DNA of 64,000 nt from Hsuehochloa calcarea (taxonomy: Eukaryota; Streptophyta; Magnoliopsida; Poales; Poaceae), in contig CM070615.1 in assembly GCA_036346395.1 (NCBI GenBank), forward strand, positions 23,741,282-23,805,281. The letters are read 5' to 3'. The notes under the pieces were generated by a model that was not told the DNA's origin, made no database searches, and saw nothing but the letters and a program-made list of their open reading frames with translations. Shown here piece after piece: positions 9,041 to 20,679 of this stretch. Positions within the stretch are counted from its first letter, which is position 1. Each line of letters begins with the position of its first letter. Both the position numbers and the translations under genes were made by a program.

Positions 9041-10695
9041 AAATGGCAACAGAGGGGGGGGGGGTGAATGGTGCCTTAAAAATTAAGAACTCCCCTTTAC
9101 TGTATTTAAACAAACCTACAAAGCCCTCTGGAAATCTCAAGAAGAGTGAAGCAAAATCGAGAACGAAACAAGCTTGATGCATTACGCCGAAATCGGAAGC
9201 TCGATTCTATCCGTGATAGTTCCGCTCCGGTGAGTTCGGGTTCGGTCACGGAAGTTCCGCTCATGATAGTCTCATTGGACAATCGGAAGTTCGATTGTCC
9301 CGACCAAGAACAAGGCGCTCGGTTTTTCCTAAAATCCAAAATACTAAATCTTGAATGCTCTTCTCAGGTCAAGTTTCACAGGACATCATCCTAAACAACA
9401 TCTTGACCTCATGGAGAAGAATCGCAAACAAAGATTCATTAATCAAAGCAAAATCGGATTTCTTGAAGAAGGGGCAAGAAAGACCAAAAACCACAATAGA
9501 CAAGATTCTCATATTCTTAACTCATGAAACTTTGAGGATATATTAGCAATAGCAATACGACTCTAGTTATCAAGTTTCATGCCTTCTCATAAGACGAATC
9601 AAGAGTTTCATTAAAAACCCTAGCTATTCAAGAGAAGAACAGAGAGAAGAGAGGAGGCATAAACAAGTAATCAAAACCTCAGAGTTTCATTGATAGAAAT
9701 CAAACGATTACAGAGGGAAACACAGAGAAATGATTACACAAGATTTCAGTTCATCCTCTCCAACTCAACAAACTCTCAAAAAGCAAAACAAAACCTTTTG
9801 CTAAAGCTAACCCTAATTTTCTCTCTCAAAGTCTAACCCTAACACCAGGGGTTCACCTCTATTTATAGCCCTTGGCTAATGGGCCTCCAACCCATTAAGC
9901 CCGCTACACCCGAACGGAATCGCCTCCACTTGTGCCGCTTTGCGAAAAGACCGTTTCGCCCCTTGCGCACCTTCTGGAAGCCTCCCGTATGCCTTGCTGT
10001 CCTCGACTCGCAACCATCTCAAGATTCACGCCGTCTTCGACACATCCCGACCGTTCTGACCTCAACGCGCCTGCGCCTAGTCCGATCACCTCGTGTCTCG
10101 CCACGACTTCGTCTCGATGTCCTGCAGTCAACACAGACAAAAACACATCACATAGCATTGCACAATATCATAGCATCAACAATTGTACAAGACTCAAACT
10201 CATACAAAGTCAAAATCACAAATTATACTTCTCTGCACAGTTCTGGACACAATCGGAAGTTCCGCACTTTACCTTGCGGAAGTTCCAATTTCCGGAACGT
10301 CCGCACTTGTCAGGATTATCGGAAGTTCCGCGCTTACCATTGCGAAACTTCCGATTATCGGAACGTCCGCACTCCCAGATTTTCAATTCCGATTATCGTC
10401 TCAGAGGAACACTCACGTCAGTATTATCAGACAAACCACGACCCCAGGTGCGGAAGTTCCGATTACTTCAACCGAACTCAATTCCCAGATTAATCGGAAG
10501 TTCCTATTTCCAAAGCCGGTAGTTCCGATTATCGGAACTTCCGTTCCATACACAGCGGTAGTTCCGATTACCCTGTTTCAGCACAGAAACAGTACAAAAC
10601 CGAGAGACACAACTCTCAACCTAATCAACAAGTTGTCAAATACTCATCACTCACAAAGGAGGACCTCTCACATGGTCTCTCACTCCTAAAGGAGT
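9041..10695 (-). mobile_element. LTR-like region with palindromic CGGAAGTTCCG motifs
   Basis: Begins GGACCGAAATGGCAACAGAGG with a G10 run (9054-9064) and carries two clusters of CGGAAGTTCCG-like palindromes (9185-9300 and 10250-10570). It includes a plus-strand CTATTTATAGCCC TATA-like motif near 9860. The long plus-strand frame at 9879-10493 covers the palindromes and is not conserved coding sequence. Composition and neighbours suggest a Copia LTR and untranslated region; orientation is uncertain. Confidence 0.4.
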
Positions 10696-10699
10696 TGAC

Positions 10700-11060
10700 G
10701 AAGCCAGGAACATTCAGCAACTGCGTGGGAAATTATTCATACGGTGTCCTAGTTTATCGCGATAGAAACATTTGATCCTCTGGCCTTGCTTCCTTTGGGG
10801 GCATTTGCTGATGAAGTGTCCAATATTTCTGCAATGGAAGCAAGTGATAACCTTTAGGGGTCTTCCTGGCGTAGCGGTACCATTGGCTTTATTGTGACAT
10901 CTTCTCCCGGGTAATTCCTTACGTTGATGGGTAGCAGGGTCTGCTTTGTCGTCTTCTGCACCACGCGCAAGGCGAAGCTTCTTCTGGGGGCATCTTTTGG
11001 CAAAATGCCCTTTTCCCCACAGCTGAAGCAGTGAAGGTGGGCTGCTGGGTTAGGTGCCAC
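10700..11060 (-). pseudogene. Gypsy gag nucleocapsid fragment (CCHC knuckles)
   Basis: The minus strand encodes two CCHC zinc knuckles, CFSCGEKG-HFAKRC (across a one-base frameshift) and CFHCRNIGHFISKC, and a degenerate third (CFYRDKLGHR). This is the RNA-binding end of a Ty3/Gypsy gag. Upstream gag and downstream pol are missing. It belongs with the PBS at 11658-11669 and the LTR to its right. Confidence 0.7.
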
Positions 11061-11657
11061 AGGTTGTCCATCAGAGCGAAGAGTGCGAAGAATATTCCCG
11101 TTGGAACGCGAAGTTAGAGTTGGAGCTCTTGGTGGCTGGGCTACTAATCGATGGAATGATAAGCTGCCGAGAAATGCTGACTACTGGGGGTAGCTATCTT
11201 GTGGTCTTTGTACTGTCAACTTCCTTTTACAACTGGCACCACTTCCTTGGGTTGCTGGCCTGTTTGGTGCCATCTGAGGAAACAACTCAGCTTAGAACTA
11301 GAGGAGATATATGAGGGTTCACTGGCCCTCTAAAGCACAACAGAAGAAATTCAAACCAATCGAGGAAAATCTATCAAATACAATACAAAGTCTAGAATGG
11401 CTGCATTATATTAAGGGGGTTTAGGTGTTTACATGACTCTTAAAACACAGCATATAGGCCATGCTAAATCACGACACAAGATACACACACATCGTCTACA
11501 AAAGAAGGAAACAAAAAGTGTTTACAACTAAAAGGCTGCTAAAGCAAGCACTGCTAGCTAAACTAAGCTAACTACTCCCACATGACGACGAAGACCTCGG
11601 GATCGGTCTCTCCCTCGTGGAGAGGCATGTATTAGTAGAAGGCTCCTATAGTCGTAT
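11061..11657 (-). other. Leader or degenerate gag between PBS and knuckles
   Basis: Lies between the PBS and the nucleocapsid fragment, so by position it is the remains of a Gypsy leader and gag N-terminus. No domain is legible. Confidence 0.4.
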
Positions 11658-11669
11658 GCTCTGATACCA
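11658..11669 (-). other. Primer-binding site (tRNA-iMet type)
   Basis: The minus strand reads TGGTATCAGAGC exactly, 4 bp inside the LTR end TGTCGGACC (plus strand, 11674). A perfect PBS core orients the element leftward. Confidence 0.8.
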
Positions 11670-11673
11670 GCTA

Positions 11674-12680
11674 TGTCGGACCGGATTTTCTAATCCCGAA
11701 TCCTCTGTGAAAACACTGTGCTATTCTTTGGATCAGTGGATAGCACTCACTTGCACATTGCTGTATCAATTTATACATGGTGTAAAACCACACCATTCAT
11801 TAATTTAACACATCAGAGTTAACATAGACCGCTTCGGGCTAAGTTTTACAATAAGGGCTGAACAGGCCAAACAATTACATCACAAAAGTAGCGGAAACGA
11901 CAACGGAAGCAAAAAGGGGGATGGCACATCTCTCCACGGGCAAGCGACTGGGGAAACCTGTGTACGTCCGATATTACCCGAAAACTCAGATAATATAGGA
12001 TGCACATAAGTACCGGCGGAGTCGGCTAGACTGAGTGAGACTAGAATGGCTACAAACTAAACTATGCTTCAAAAACTCCATGGCCTTCAGACGTCTAGTT
12101 CCTAATAGTAGTCGAAAGCTTCAGGATTTCCTACTCTGATTGTTTGGGGAAAGAGCGAGGATGACCACAACTTCTGTGCTCGCGAGCCAACACACCAGAT
12201 GCAATATATACATGCAAGGCTTAACAAGGGGAGCTCGGGTTCTTTTATTTGCTTAAAGCAACTTTTTCAATTATCATAATACAAATTCCTATGACTTAGC
12301 ATTTTAATCAAATTGCATTTTATTAAAGAGAGTAATTGCAATAATTAATAATAGTAGATGTTATCTCCACCTTATGCTTATTTTTTATAGCGGTTACATC
12401 CACCTATTATCAACACTGGGTAAGACTACCCAGAAAAATCCAGAACAAGGGCTAGATGAGCCCATCACATTTTTTAACCCACTCACAAAGTTTTATAAAT
12501 AGAACTAACTCTTGTAAGTTCCTATGTCCGCTCGTGAACGTGGGCACGACTATTTAAACAGTTTATTACTCTGCAGAGACTGTACACTTTACCCACAAGA
12601 GATAATCGTCTTGATATACACACACGTTTCCTTGGACGAGTGAATCAAGGGAGATTACCACAATGTCTTTACCATGTATC
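11674..12680 (-). mobile_element. Gypsy 5' LTR (TGTCGGACCGG... terminus)
   Basis: Extends right from the PBS. On the minus strand it contains CTATTTATAAAAC and GTTTAAATAG as TATA candidates. The segment around 12565-12605, with the motif CTCTGCAGAGACTGTACAC, is of a kind I associate with grass Gypsy LTRs. It is cut on the right by the 3' LTR that starts at 12681. Confidence 0.55.
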
Positions 12681-13430
12681 TGATGAACCCTAAGGTTTGA
12701 TTTGTAGGCCCAATCTTTCGATGAGAACGAAAAGTCCGGTAGGCATCGCTCAACTCTGACGATCCTGGCTATGAACACGCAAGGCTCGAAACCACGCAAT
12801 CGCTGAACTGATTGACAAGTCATTATCAACCATGCACGAATACCCGGTTGACCTGACCACGAAGGTCGATTCCTGCATACACCGAAGAAGCACGCAAGAA
12901 CTAGATAAAGCAATCTGAAATTGCAAATAAAGATTGAAATATTGAAATTGGGATTTTGAAAAGCGGTATTATGATTGGTCTAGTCGACACAAGCCAATAC
13001 ACGAAGTTGCAACAAGGCTAACTTTTAACTAAACAAAATTCAAGAAAACTAGAGGGGGTGCGAACTCCTTAAATAGGGAGCAAGGAGCCACAAAACTAAA
13101 TGAACCGCGCGCGGTGGTACTAAAGGTCATGGGTACTGTTCATGTGAACAGTAACCACACCCCCGGGTGGACCGCAGGTAGATGGGCCAAGTTCAGTATG
13201 ATTACAAAGCCCAGATTGGCCCAAACAAGTGATATAATGTCTTCTTTTGATGATTGAGATCAGTCCAGAAGGAATTTGGAGGTAAGGCTGGATCCGTTGG
13301 AAAGGTCTCGGAATAAGCTTTCCAACAAGCCCAAGATCACCTGAATCGGATTTCGTTTGCAAACGTTACGTCTATTTTATGTTGGTGCTATCGGCTGATT
13401 CCGAACTGATCGACCAAAATGTATCCAAAT
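12681..13430 (-). mobile_element. 3' LTR of the gag-protease Gypsy element (block A only)
   Basis: The left end TGATGAACCC matches the 5' LTR end at 20680 and 49782, and the next ~250 bp are shared. Here it is preceded by CATGTATC rather than a PBS, as expected for a 3' LTR; 12676-12680 (GTATC) would be the target duplication. It contains CCCTATTTAAGGAG (minus) as a TATA box near 13068-13081. The right boundary is approximate; no clear polypurine tract was found. Confidence 0.6.
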
Positions 13431-13460
13431 TTGAACTCTGCTTGGCACATGTAGGAGCAC

Positions 13461-13522
13461 CATGGCATGTACACATAGTACCATGGCATGTAGACGTAGC
13501 ATCATGGCATGTAGACGTAGCT
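13461..13522 (-). repeat. Three 21-bp coding repeats
   Basis: CATGGCATGTA recurs at 13461, 13482 and 13503, exactly 21 bp apart. On the minus strand this gives a seven-residue repeat around YVYMP near the C-terminus of the Gypsy frame. Confidence 0.7.
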
Positions 13523-14092
13523 CGATCCAATTGGGTAATATGACATTGCATTAGCCGAAAGTCCAATTGGAGAAGATGTTGGTGAAGTAAAGGAAGTAGA
13601 GGATGCAAGTCGGCGAGTTGAAGCGATGGTTGTATCCTTAGGGTCGATGTCCTCATCATCCTCCCTTTCTTGAATTTGAGTCGTCCTCGACTCATTCGTT
13701 TTCCCCAAGTCATCACTCTCCTGTAAAAGATTAGTAGCAACAGGAGGCAAAGAAACATGCACTTCTTCTAATGGACACTGAGATTCTTTGCAAATCATAG
13801 TATGACATTCAGATTCATGTTTTTCCATATCAATACAATTAGATTTTGTAGCTAACATAATAGGATCTTTCAATTTAATTTCACTAGGATCTATAATCTT
13901 ATGATCATCTTTTGTGTTCTCCGTACTTGTTCTCTCATATCTTTCTAATTCATCATGTAATATGGCAGCATGAGACATTAGGAGTAAAGTGAATTTTCTT
14001 TCTTTATATGTGAAAGTATAATGATTAGATCTACCATGATATTTAGTATATCTAATAATAATGAGCATGCTTGCATAGGTACGACATCGCAA
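13500..14092 (-). pseudogene. Gypsy protease-linker fused to polyprotein C-terminus, RT to integrase missing
   Basis: Open frame of 196 codons. It begins with a protease/linker segment (HHGRSNHYTFTYKERKF... type, with poor first residues). It runs to PPVATNLLQESD and then continues directly into DLGKTNESRTTQIQEREDD, which resembles the acidic tail found at the far C-terminus of related Gypsy polyproteins. The whole reverse transcriptase, RNase H and integrase coding region is absent, with the frame kept. The join lies near 13710-13725. The element is therefore non-autonomous, and any product would be gag-protease with a short tail. Confidence 0.65.
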
Positions 14093-15773
14093 TCAACATA
14101 GTCATGATATGATCCAATAGAAAAATATACGCGTACAAGTTTAGTCACCTTCAACTTACCACAAGAATTCAACCATTGAATGTAGTAAGAATGAGGGTGT
14201 GGTGTTGTGGTCAAGCCAAGCTTCTCGACCATGTCTATGCTAGTAAGGTTGTTGCAACTTACGCCATCAATGATGACTCTACATGAACGTTCCTTGATGA
14301 CGAACTTGGATTGAAACAAAATATGACGTTGATTTTGTTCAGCAAGCTCCATTTGGGCACTTAGCACATGCTGGACAACTAAGCTTTGGTACATGTCAGA
14401 GGCCTCATGGCTTATATGTTCTTCCTCAGTTTCATCACCTGCATTGTTAGTTGCAACCAAAACTTGTTCTTCCTCAATATCGCTAGCTGAAGTGTACTCA
14501 CCATTGTCTTTAGTAAGTAAAGCTCGCTGACTTGGGCAATCGCGCATCCAGTGCCCAAATCCTTTGCAGCGTTGACATTGTACATCTCTAGATCGCCCTG
14601 TCGAAGCAACAAACGAAGCACTTTTTGTAGGGACTTGTACCTCTGTTGATTTGCTTGCATTAGGGACATGCACAGAGTGGAAGGGGCGTAAGGGGCACAC
14701 GGCTTGAGGAGGGTGCCACGTGTTGTTGCTGACTTGGCCGACCTGCAAAAGATCCTCCAAAATTGCCCCTAGGGCGAGACTGACGACCTTGCACTTCTCC
14801 TTCAGCTTTGCAAGCAAGATGGAACAAACAAGCGATAGAATTGTATTCTTTATAATCAAGTATGTCCTGAATTTCTCGGTTTAAACCTCCTAAAAATCTA
14901 GCCATCTTAGCATCTTGAGTTTCATCTAAACCACAACGCAACAAACTAGTTTGCAATTCTTGATAATAATCCTCTCTGAACTACTACCTTGTCTTAAGCG
15001 TTGTAATTTATTCACAAATCACGAGAATAATATGAAGGTACAAATCTATGTCTCATTGCTCTTTTCAAAGCATTCCATGTTCTAGGTATGTCTTGATGAG
15101 TACGACCATATTCACTCCACCAAATAGATGCAAAATCGTAAAACTCACTAGTAGCGACTCTAACTTTCTTATCTTGAGGAATTCATGACAAGCAAATTTT
15201 TGTTCTACGGTAGCTCCCATGTGAGATAAGCATCAGGATCATATTTTCCAGCAAAAGAAGGCATAGTGAATTTAATTTTACCAAATGCATTATTATGGTC
15301 ACGTACCTCACGTTGATTTTGTCCCATACCTTGACGATTATGACGAAGCCGACGATGGTTACGATCATTGTGCATATTGGCTCCATCTGTTTCCGTATCA
15401 GCAGTGTAATTGTTCACATGTTCTTCTTCCACCTCATCTGCCCAAGAGCGGACCGCAGGTGGTGTGCGCACGCAGGAGGTGGTGTCTGCGCGCGGAGGTG
15501 GTGCTTGCGCGCGGCGGGAGGGTCCTCCACTCTTGGCTCATGATCATGGGTCTGTTGTCGACAAGTGGTCGACTCCGAGGAGCGCAACGCGTGTGTGGAG
15601 CGCCATGAGATTGTCATTGATCTTATCCAAGGCATCGCAAACACTCTCACCGAGCGAGTGCTCAATGTGCCGCACGACTCTCTCGTGCGAGGTGTGAAAG
15701 ATCCCTCACCAGTATGTCCCAAAGAGTGGTCGTTATTGTCTACACCATGTGTAGATCCATGTGACCTTGTCAT
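13980..15773 (-). pseudogene. Ty3/Gypsy gag-protease, block A copy
   Basis: Same element as 43069-44870, in worse condition. The probable gag start is ATG at 15773. Frameshifts split gag into overlapping frames (15797-15414, 15471-15205, 14956-14660). From 14859 to 13978 one frame carries the end of gag through the protease (CRVIIDGVSCNNL, the retropepsin D-G site of this lineage) without a break. The single CCHC knuckle (about 14535-14580) is readable. Most frame breaks relative to block B fall at CTG/CAG positions, so part of the damage may be consensus error. Confidence 0.75.
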
Positions 15774-16522
15774 TGTTAGTAGAAAACAAAGAACCAAACA
15801 TAGTGTATATGTCCCTATGAACTACTAGGTTCTGGAGTTTCACAAGTCGCTCACACTCAAGCTTATACCCAGTTCTTACCAATGCAGCAAGGAAGTGGTA
15901 CAACCGGTGGCTGGTTCGTGATACTCTCACTTGTGATCAGCCCAACGATTGCGAGGAACGGCACCTACTGAGTTAGTAGGAAGTGGAGCTCGGAAGGCTA
16001 GTATGTAGCAAAGGAATAGCAATTATTCAATTCAGCATGCAAAGTTGAAAAGCAGTTCAAAGTACTAGTCACAAGTGCTGATCCTAGTCTAATCAAAGTT
16101 TAGCTAATCAAAGCCCCACTAAGAGATGTGTATGTACGCTGCGCAAAGATAAATGTGACTTGATGTAAGCAATGGAAAACCTCACAACAAGTGCTAGGAG
16201 AGACGTTAACCAACTACTCAAACTTCTTTGTAGGGCACAAGATGGTTCACATGATGTAGAGCACAAAAACGGAATAACGTGCAGCGTAAACAACCCCTTA
16301 GTTTAAGTAGAAAAAAATAGTTAGTTTCGAGAGATGAAAAAGTAAAGTTTTATATGACTTATATATACTCGTTTGAAAGGTTTCGATGAGATCTACAACT
16401 TTGCAGTTGAGGCAAACCCCAAATTCTGAAGGGAAGACTGAAAGAAACGGTAAAAACTGAAACTGAAAACTTGTGATGCGAATTCGGAGCCGAGAATGAT
16501 CGATTTTGGGTTCCCTGGAGGG
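15774..16522 (-). other. Gypsy leader, proximal part
   Basis: By position this is the untranslated leader between PBS (20661) and gag start, interrupted by a solo LTR. 45-70 bp upstream of gag the minus strand has TTGGTAAGAACTGGG, a possible splice donor. No gene is seen. Confidence 0.5.
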
Positions 16523-19500
16523 TGTGAGGTCCCCGGATTATTAGGCTTGTAATGCTTAGTCACCAATTGACCCTAGCATCACAAATAAAATAACCCGTGT
16601 CTTCGAGACATGTATACTTCCCAGAAATGCAGTATACACACCCCTTTACAAAATTCAGGCATCAATTCCATTCATTCACATAGAACCGAAGCACAGCAAC
16701 AAACCGGAAGTTAGAATAAATAAAGGATAGTTATTACAAAAGAGAGGCCGACTGGCCAATACATATAAATACAAAAATAAACAGCGGAAGCAAAAGTGCC
16801 ACAAGATGGCCATAAACAAAAGAGTCAATCAGTGTGCCTTTAACCCACAAGGCAACCGACCGGGCCGCCAAGCTAATCGTCAAACCCGCAGCACATCTCA
16901 CAAAAGTGGGGCCCATGGGGCTCACCTTCCTCCTCTACAACAAATAGTTAAGCAAAGCAAATGAGTACAAAAATTGTATTCCGCAAGACTTACGTGTAGA
17001 ATAACAGACCTATACATATGCTACATACAAGCTTATTTAAGTAGAGGCTATATATTTCATTTTCGGCATAAAGCAATCTTTATTGGCAATAATGTAGTAC
17101 ATTTAAAAGCAAGTCGACAAATCTGTTTTTAATGTTCAAATAACAGTAAAGGACAACAATAATAACAAAAGATAGAGGACAACAACAATCCTGGAAGTGA
17201 CTAAACTCATAGTCACCACAACAATAGCATGAATTACCCGTTCATGCCAACCATGTCAAATTTTAATAAAAAAAGGTTGTAGTCTAGTTCTTGCACGACC
17301 TTACCAAGCATGTCCATAACCTAGGACGAGGCTATTCGAATAGTTTTATCCCTGCAGGGGTATACCAATGTACCCACACGTCAGACCGCCTTTTTGCCAA
17401 GCTATTAAGCACACTTCCTTAGGTATGCCGGCACGGCTAAGTCCTACGAGATATTTCCAATATTATGCATTAACTACGAGCCGCCCGTATGGATAGAAAC
17501 CCATACGTTGTGTCGGAGTCATCGTAAAGCCTCGGTCAACTACCCATCACAGGTAAAACCTTGGACAACTACGATGCCCCTCGAGGTGGAGAGCCTATCC
17601 TAATCTCCACCACCGCTTTACCAACACAAGAACACATATACTTTTCACACAACACACACCACCCCCTCCTGCGACTCGGAGATAACACACGCCAAAGTAC
17701 TCAGTCAAGAGAGGTCCCATATCCCTCTCGCGTGGTTAGCACGCAAAAGCGCTTGGTTTAGTGACACAAGTAACTCGGTCCTTGATGACCTAGGCACCAT
17801 TCCATTCACACCAACAGATCACACCAACATACCATTGTGCCCAAGTCTAAAACAATTTTATTTTTAGTTTTTGACTTTACAAAGTAACAAAGCACAAGTG
17901 CTGGACACAATGGAATAATAATTAGATGTGTGATCAAGATCATCGACTAAAATCGATGATCGCCCATTACTAACGAAACTAAGCATTTCTAAGCAATTTC
18001 AATTCGCAATCTACTAAGTGACAAGAGCTCATCCATTGAACTCAAATCACAGCAAATAACCTAGGCTCATGGTAGTAGAGGATAATCAATTCCTACAGAT
18101 TATGCAACTATAGGATCCTAACCATAATTTAACAACAAAATAGCAATGCATACATACAAGTTGAAATCAATATATTAGACTTGAAAAATACTGGTATTAA
18201 CATGATCAAACTGCTTGCCTGGTTGCTGCTGTTCAAGATGTTGTGGAGGATCACTTAGGTGATCGATGTGCTCTTCGGAACCTAACGAGAAAGCGAAAAA
18301 GAACAGATAAGAACGAAGAAAACAAAAAGACTCAATAGCAAACTTTCTCCAAATGTTTTGAAAATTTTACAGCAGCAAGAGCATGATTTATAAGGAATTT
18401 AGCAACAAGAACCAATTGATTTAGATTCTTAATGCAAAAGATATGAGCAAAACAAATCTGCTCAGCCTTATAAATCACAAATGCTACTGTTCGTTGCAAC
18501 TAACATCTTAGCAAAAATTTCTGGAGCTAAAATGAGGTTAGAAACTTTTTTATCTAAAAGTTCAGTTAAAAACATAGCCAACAAAGTTTGAATCAACCAA
18601 AAAGGAATTAAAATAAAATAGTTATGTATTTTACAAGTTAATTACATTTTTGAGTTAACAAATAATCCTCTCGAAAAAATCTGAGATTAAATCGGCGTGG
18701 GCGAACTTGGTCGTCGATCTTGGATCCAACGGTCCAAGTCCACGGTCGGCGCACTCCAATGCTCACAACCCCACCGTTGGATTTAGATCCAACGATCCCA
18801 CGTGGATGGAGACGTTGGGACGGTCAAAATGTTCAAATAGATGTGGGCTATTGATGTAGAGATGGACGGCTCACAACGAAAGAACCTTCGATCGGTCCGA
18901 ACGTTCACTCGAATCTGAGCCGTAGATTAAAAATCCAATGGCCCACATGGATTGCCGCGTTCGGATGGTCCGAACGTTCACGCGATCGTGGGCCGTTGAT
19001 CTAAGGATCGACGGTCCACAGCGAACCACGTTCAAAGAGCTCACGCCCAGTTCAACCGACAAAGCTCGACGGTGAAAAGAGGCTCACCGCCGGCGACTCT
19101 GGTCACGACGGTGCGAGCAAAGGCCCAAAATGGGCACGCAATAACTTTGCGCACACCCAGGGACCAATTTCTACGGTTGCGGCGGTTTAGAAAGCCGGCA
19201 AGCCGGAGTTGACAGAGATGACAAAAAACGGTCGAAAATGAAAAAAGCGAAGGAGCTCTGCTGCGGTCCAATTAAGCGGGTACCAAGTAACTAGGGACTA
19301 AAGTGGAGTTACCTGAGCACGGGAAAGACACAGAGAAGGTTGGATCTGCTCCGATGACGAAAAAGGGTGCTTTCGGCCGAAAATGGGGATTCTCCAATTC
19401 AGCCAAGCCTTGAGGAAGATAAACGAAATTGAGCGAGGGTTAAGCTCAAGAGAAAAAAGAAGGAGCAGAGGGAGAAAGAATTAGAAAGGAAGAGAGCCAC

Positions 19501-19941
19501 TGCTGTACCGCCTTCACCGTAAGCTTGAAGCGCAACAATGGCGGCAGAAGTGGTTTCGGATGAATGCAGCTCAAACAACCACTGAAGTGCTAGCTAGAGT
19601 TGCGGAGATGCTAAAGGAAGCCAAAGGGGAAGCAATGGAGCTTAAATAGAGGAAATAGCAGAGAGCAACGACAATATTTCTCCTCGGGTCAACACTGCCA
19701 TGGGAGCACTTGAGAGCGGCGGGAGCGGGTTGAGCAATGGACTTTTGAGGGCGGTACATGATAGGCAATTAATGCGAGCAGAGAGAGCCGTTTAAAGGTG
19801 GTCATCGAGGTGACACTACGCTGCGCCCTTCTCCTTTGCTTACGCCATAGCTTGACTCAACGCACGCTCAGACTCGAGGAAGGAGACGACTCGTCCACCG
19901 TTGTATTGAAATCGAACGGTTAAAACAAACGGGATGTTATA
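16523..19941 (-). mobile_element. Nested Gypsy solo LTR, 3.42 kb, block A copy
   Basis: Starts TGTGAGGTCCCCGG and ends GGGATGTTATA (terminal CA mutated to TA). It is flanked by the perfect 5-bp duplication GAGGG (16518-16522 and 19942-19946). There is no internal domain between the ends, so it is a solo LTR left by LTR-LTR recombination. Orientation is taken from TGTAACATCCC-type starts of the family on the minus strand. It is inserted in the Gypsy leader and also present in block B with the same duplication. Confidence 0.88.
18705..19025. repeat. Palindromic GATCCAACGGTCC array inside the solo LTR
   Basis: Successive degenerate units such as CTTGGATCCAACGGTCC and CCGTTGGATTTAGATCCAACG form dyads. 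The same array occurs in the 28481 LTR (30660-31035) and in block B (47800-48125). Confidence 0.75.
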
Positions 19942-19946
19942 GAGGG

Positions 19947-20660
19947 AGACTAGTGCATTAAGTGGAAAGTATGCGACTCGTTGTTAGCTTTCCAACGAGT
20001 CCAAGAATGTTCAAATCAGACACCATATGCAAAAGTTGTGCCCGTTTCTTCAAGGTCTCGAAGCGGAACGTACTCGGACTGAAACCGACTCGGTTTCAAT
20101 CTTTAAATTGCTATATCTTTTGATTCCGTGGGCTAATCTTGCTGAAATTTTTTATGCAAGCTTGTGGCTATATGTAGAAGGGCTCCACCAATTTTCACTG
20201 GTTTTTGGTGTAAGATTGTTTTTTTTCTACCACGGCTTTTGTTTTGTGTGGCGGCCTCTTTCTCCTTCTATTATTTTTCCCGCCTAGGGTTTTCATGAGT
20301 CGCAAAAAAAACAGCAAAGTGTTCTATCTTTTTTGGGGCAGGTTAGAGGAGTTCTAACCCACGAATTTTATGTTTAGATGTAAAAACTATGAACCCTAAA
20401 ACAACGATCAAGCGACGCGAAGGAAAAACACGAGAAGCAATCTAGACAACGACCAACTAGACAATAACTAGAGCTAAAGATCAGTAACTAGACATGACAA
20501 TGCAACCAAAGATTCAACAAGCAAACTGAAAAGAAAAAATTGCAAAGGCTCAAGGGGCTCGGTATGGATGATAGATGTAAAATTTTTTTGGGCAATTTTC
20601 TGAACTCTAGGTATGAAAAACGAATCTACTACTAGAAAACACGAAACTCTCATCGAAGAA
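19947..20660 (-). other. Gypsy leader, distal part
   Basis: Continues the leader across the solo-LTR insertion: removing 16523-19946 rejoins CCTGGAGGG to AGACTAGTGC. No coding sequence is recognised. The total leader is about 1.4 kb, long for a Gypsy element. Confidence 0.5.
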
Positions 20661-20677
20661 CTGTAGCTCTGATACCA
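20661..20677 (-). other. Primer-binding site of the gag-protease Gypsy element (A)
   Basis: The minus strand reads TGGTATCAGAGCTACAG, a tRNA-iMet complement, 2 bp inside the LTR end ...GGTTCATCA. It is identical in block B. Confidence 0.85.
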
Positions 20678-20679
20678 CC

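Noticed and set aside
9185..9300. Heat-shock elements in the palindrome cluster
   Set aside because: The dyads have GAA and TTC one base apart (GGAAGTTCC) rather than the usual two-base spacing with three alternating units.
9879..10522. Overlapping plus-strand frames of 204, 196 and 168 codons
   Set aside because: They arise from the repeated CGGAAGTTCCG palindromes, which lack stops. Three frames are open at once and none looks like protein.
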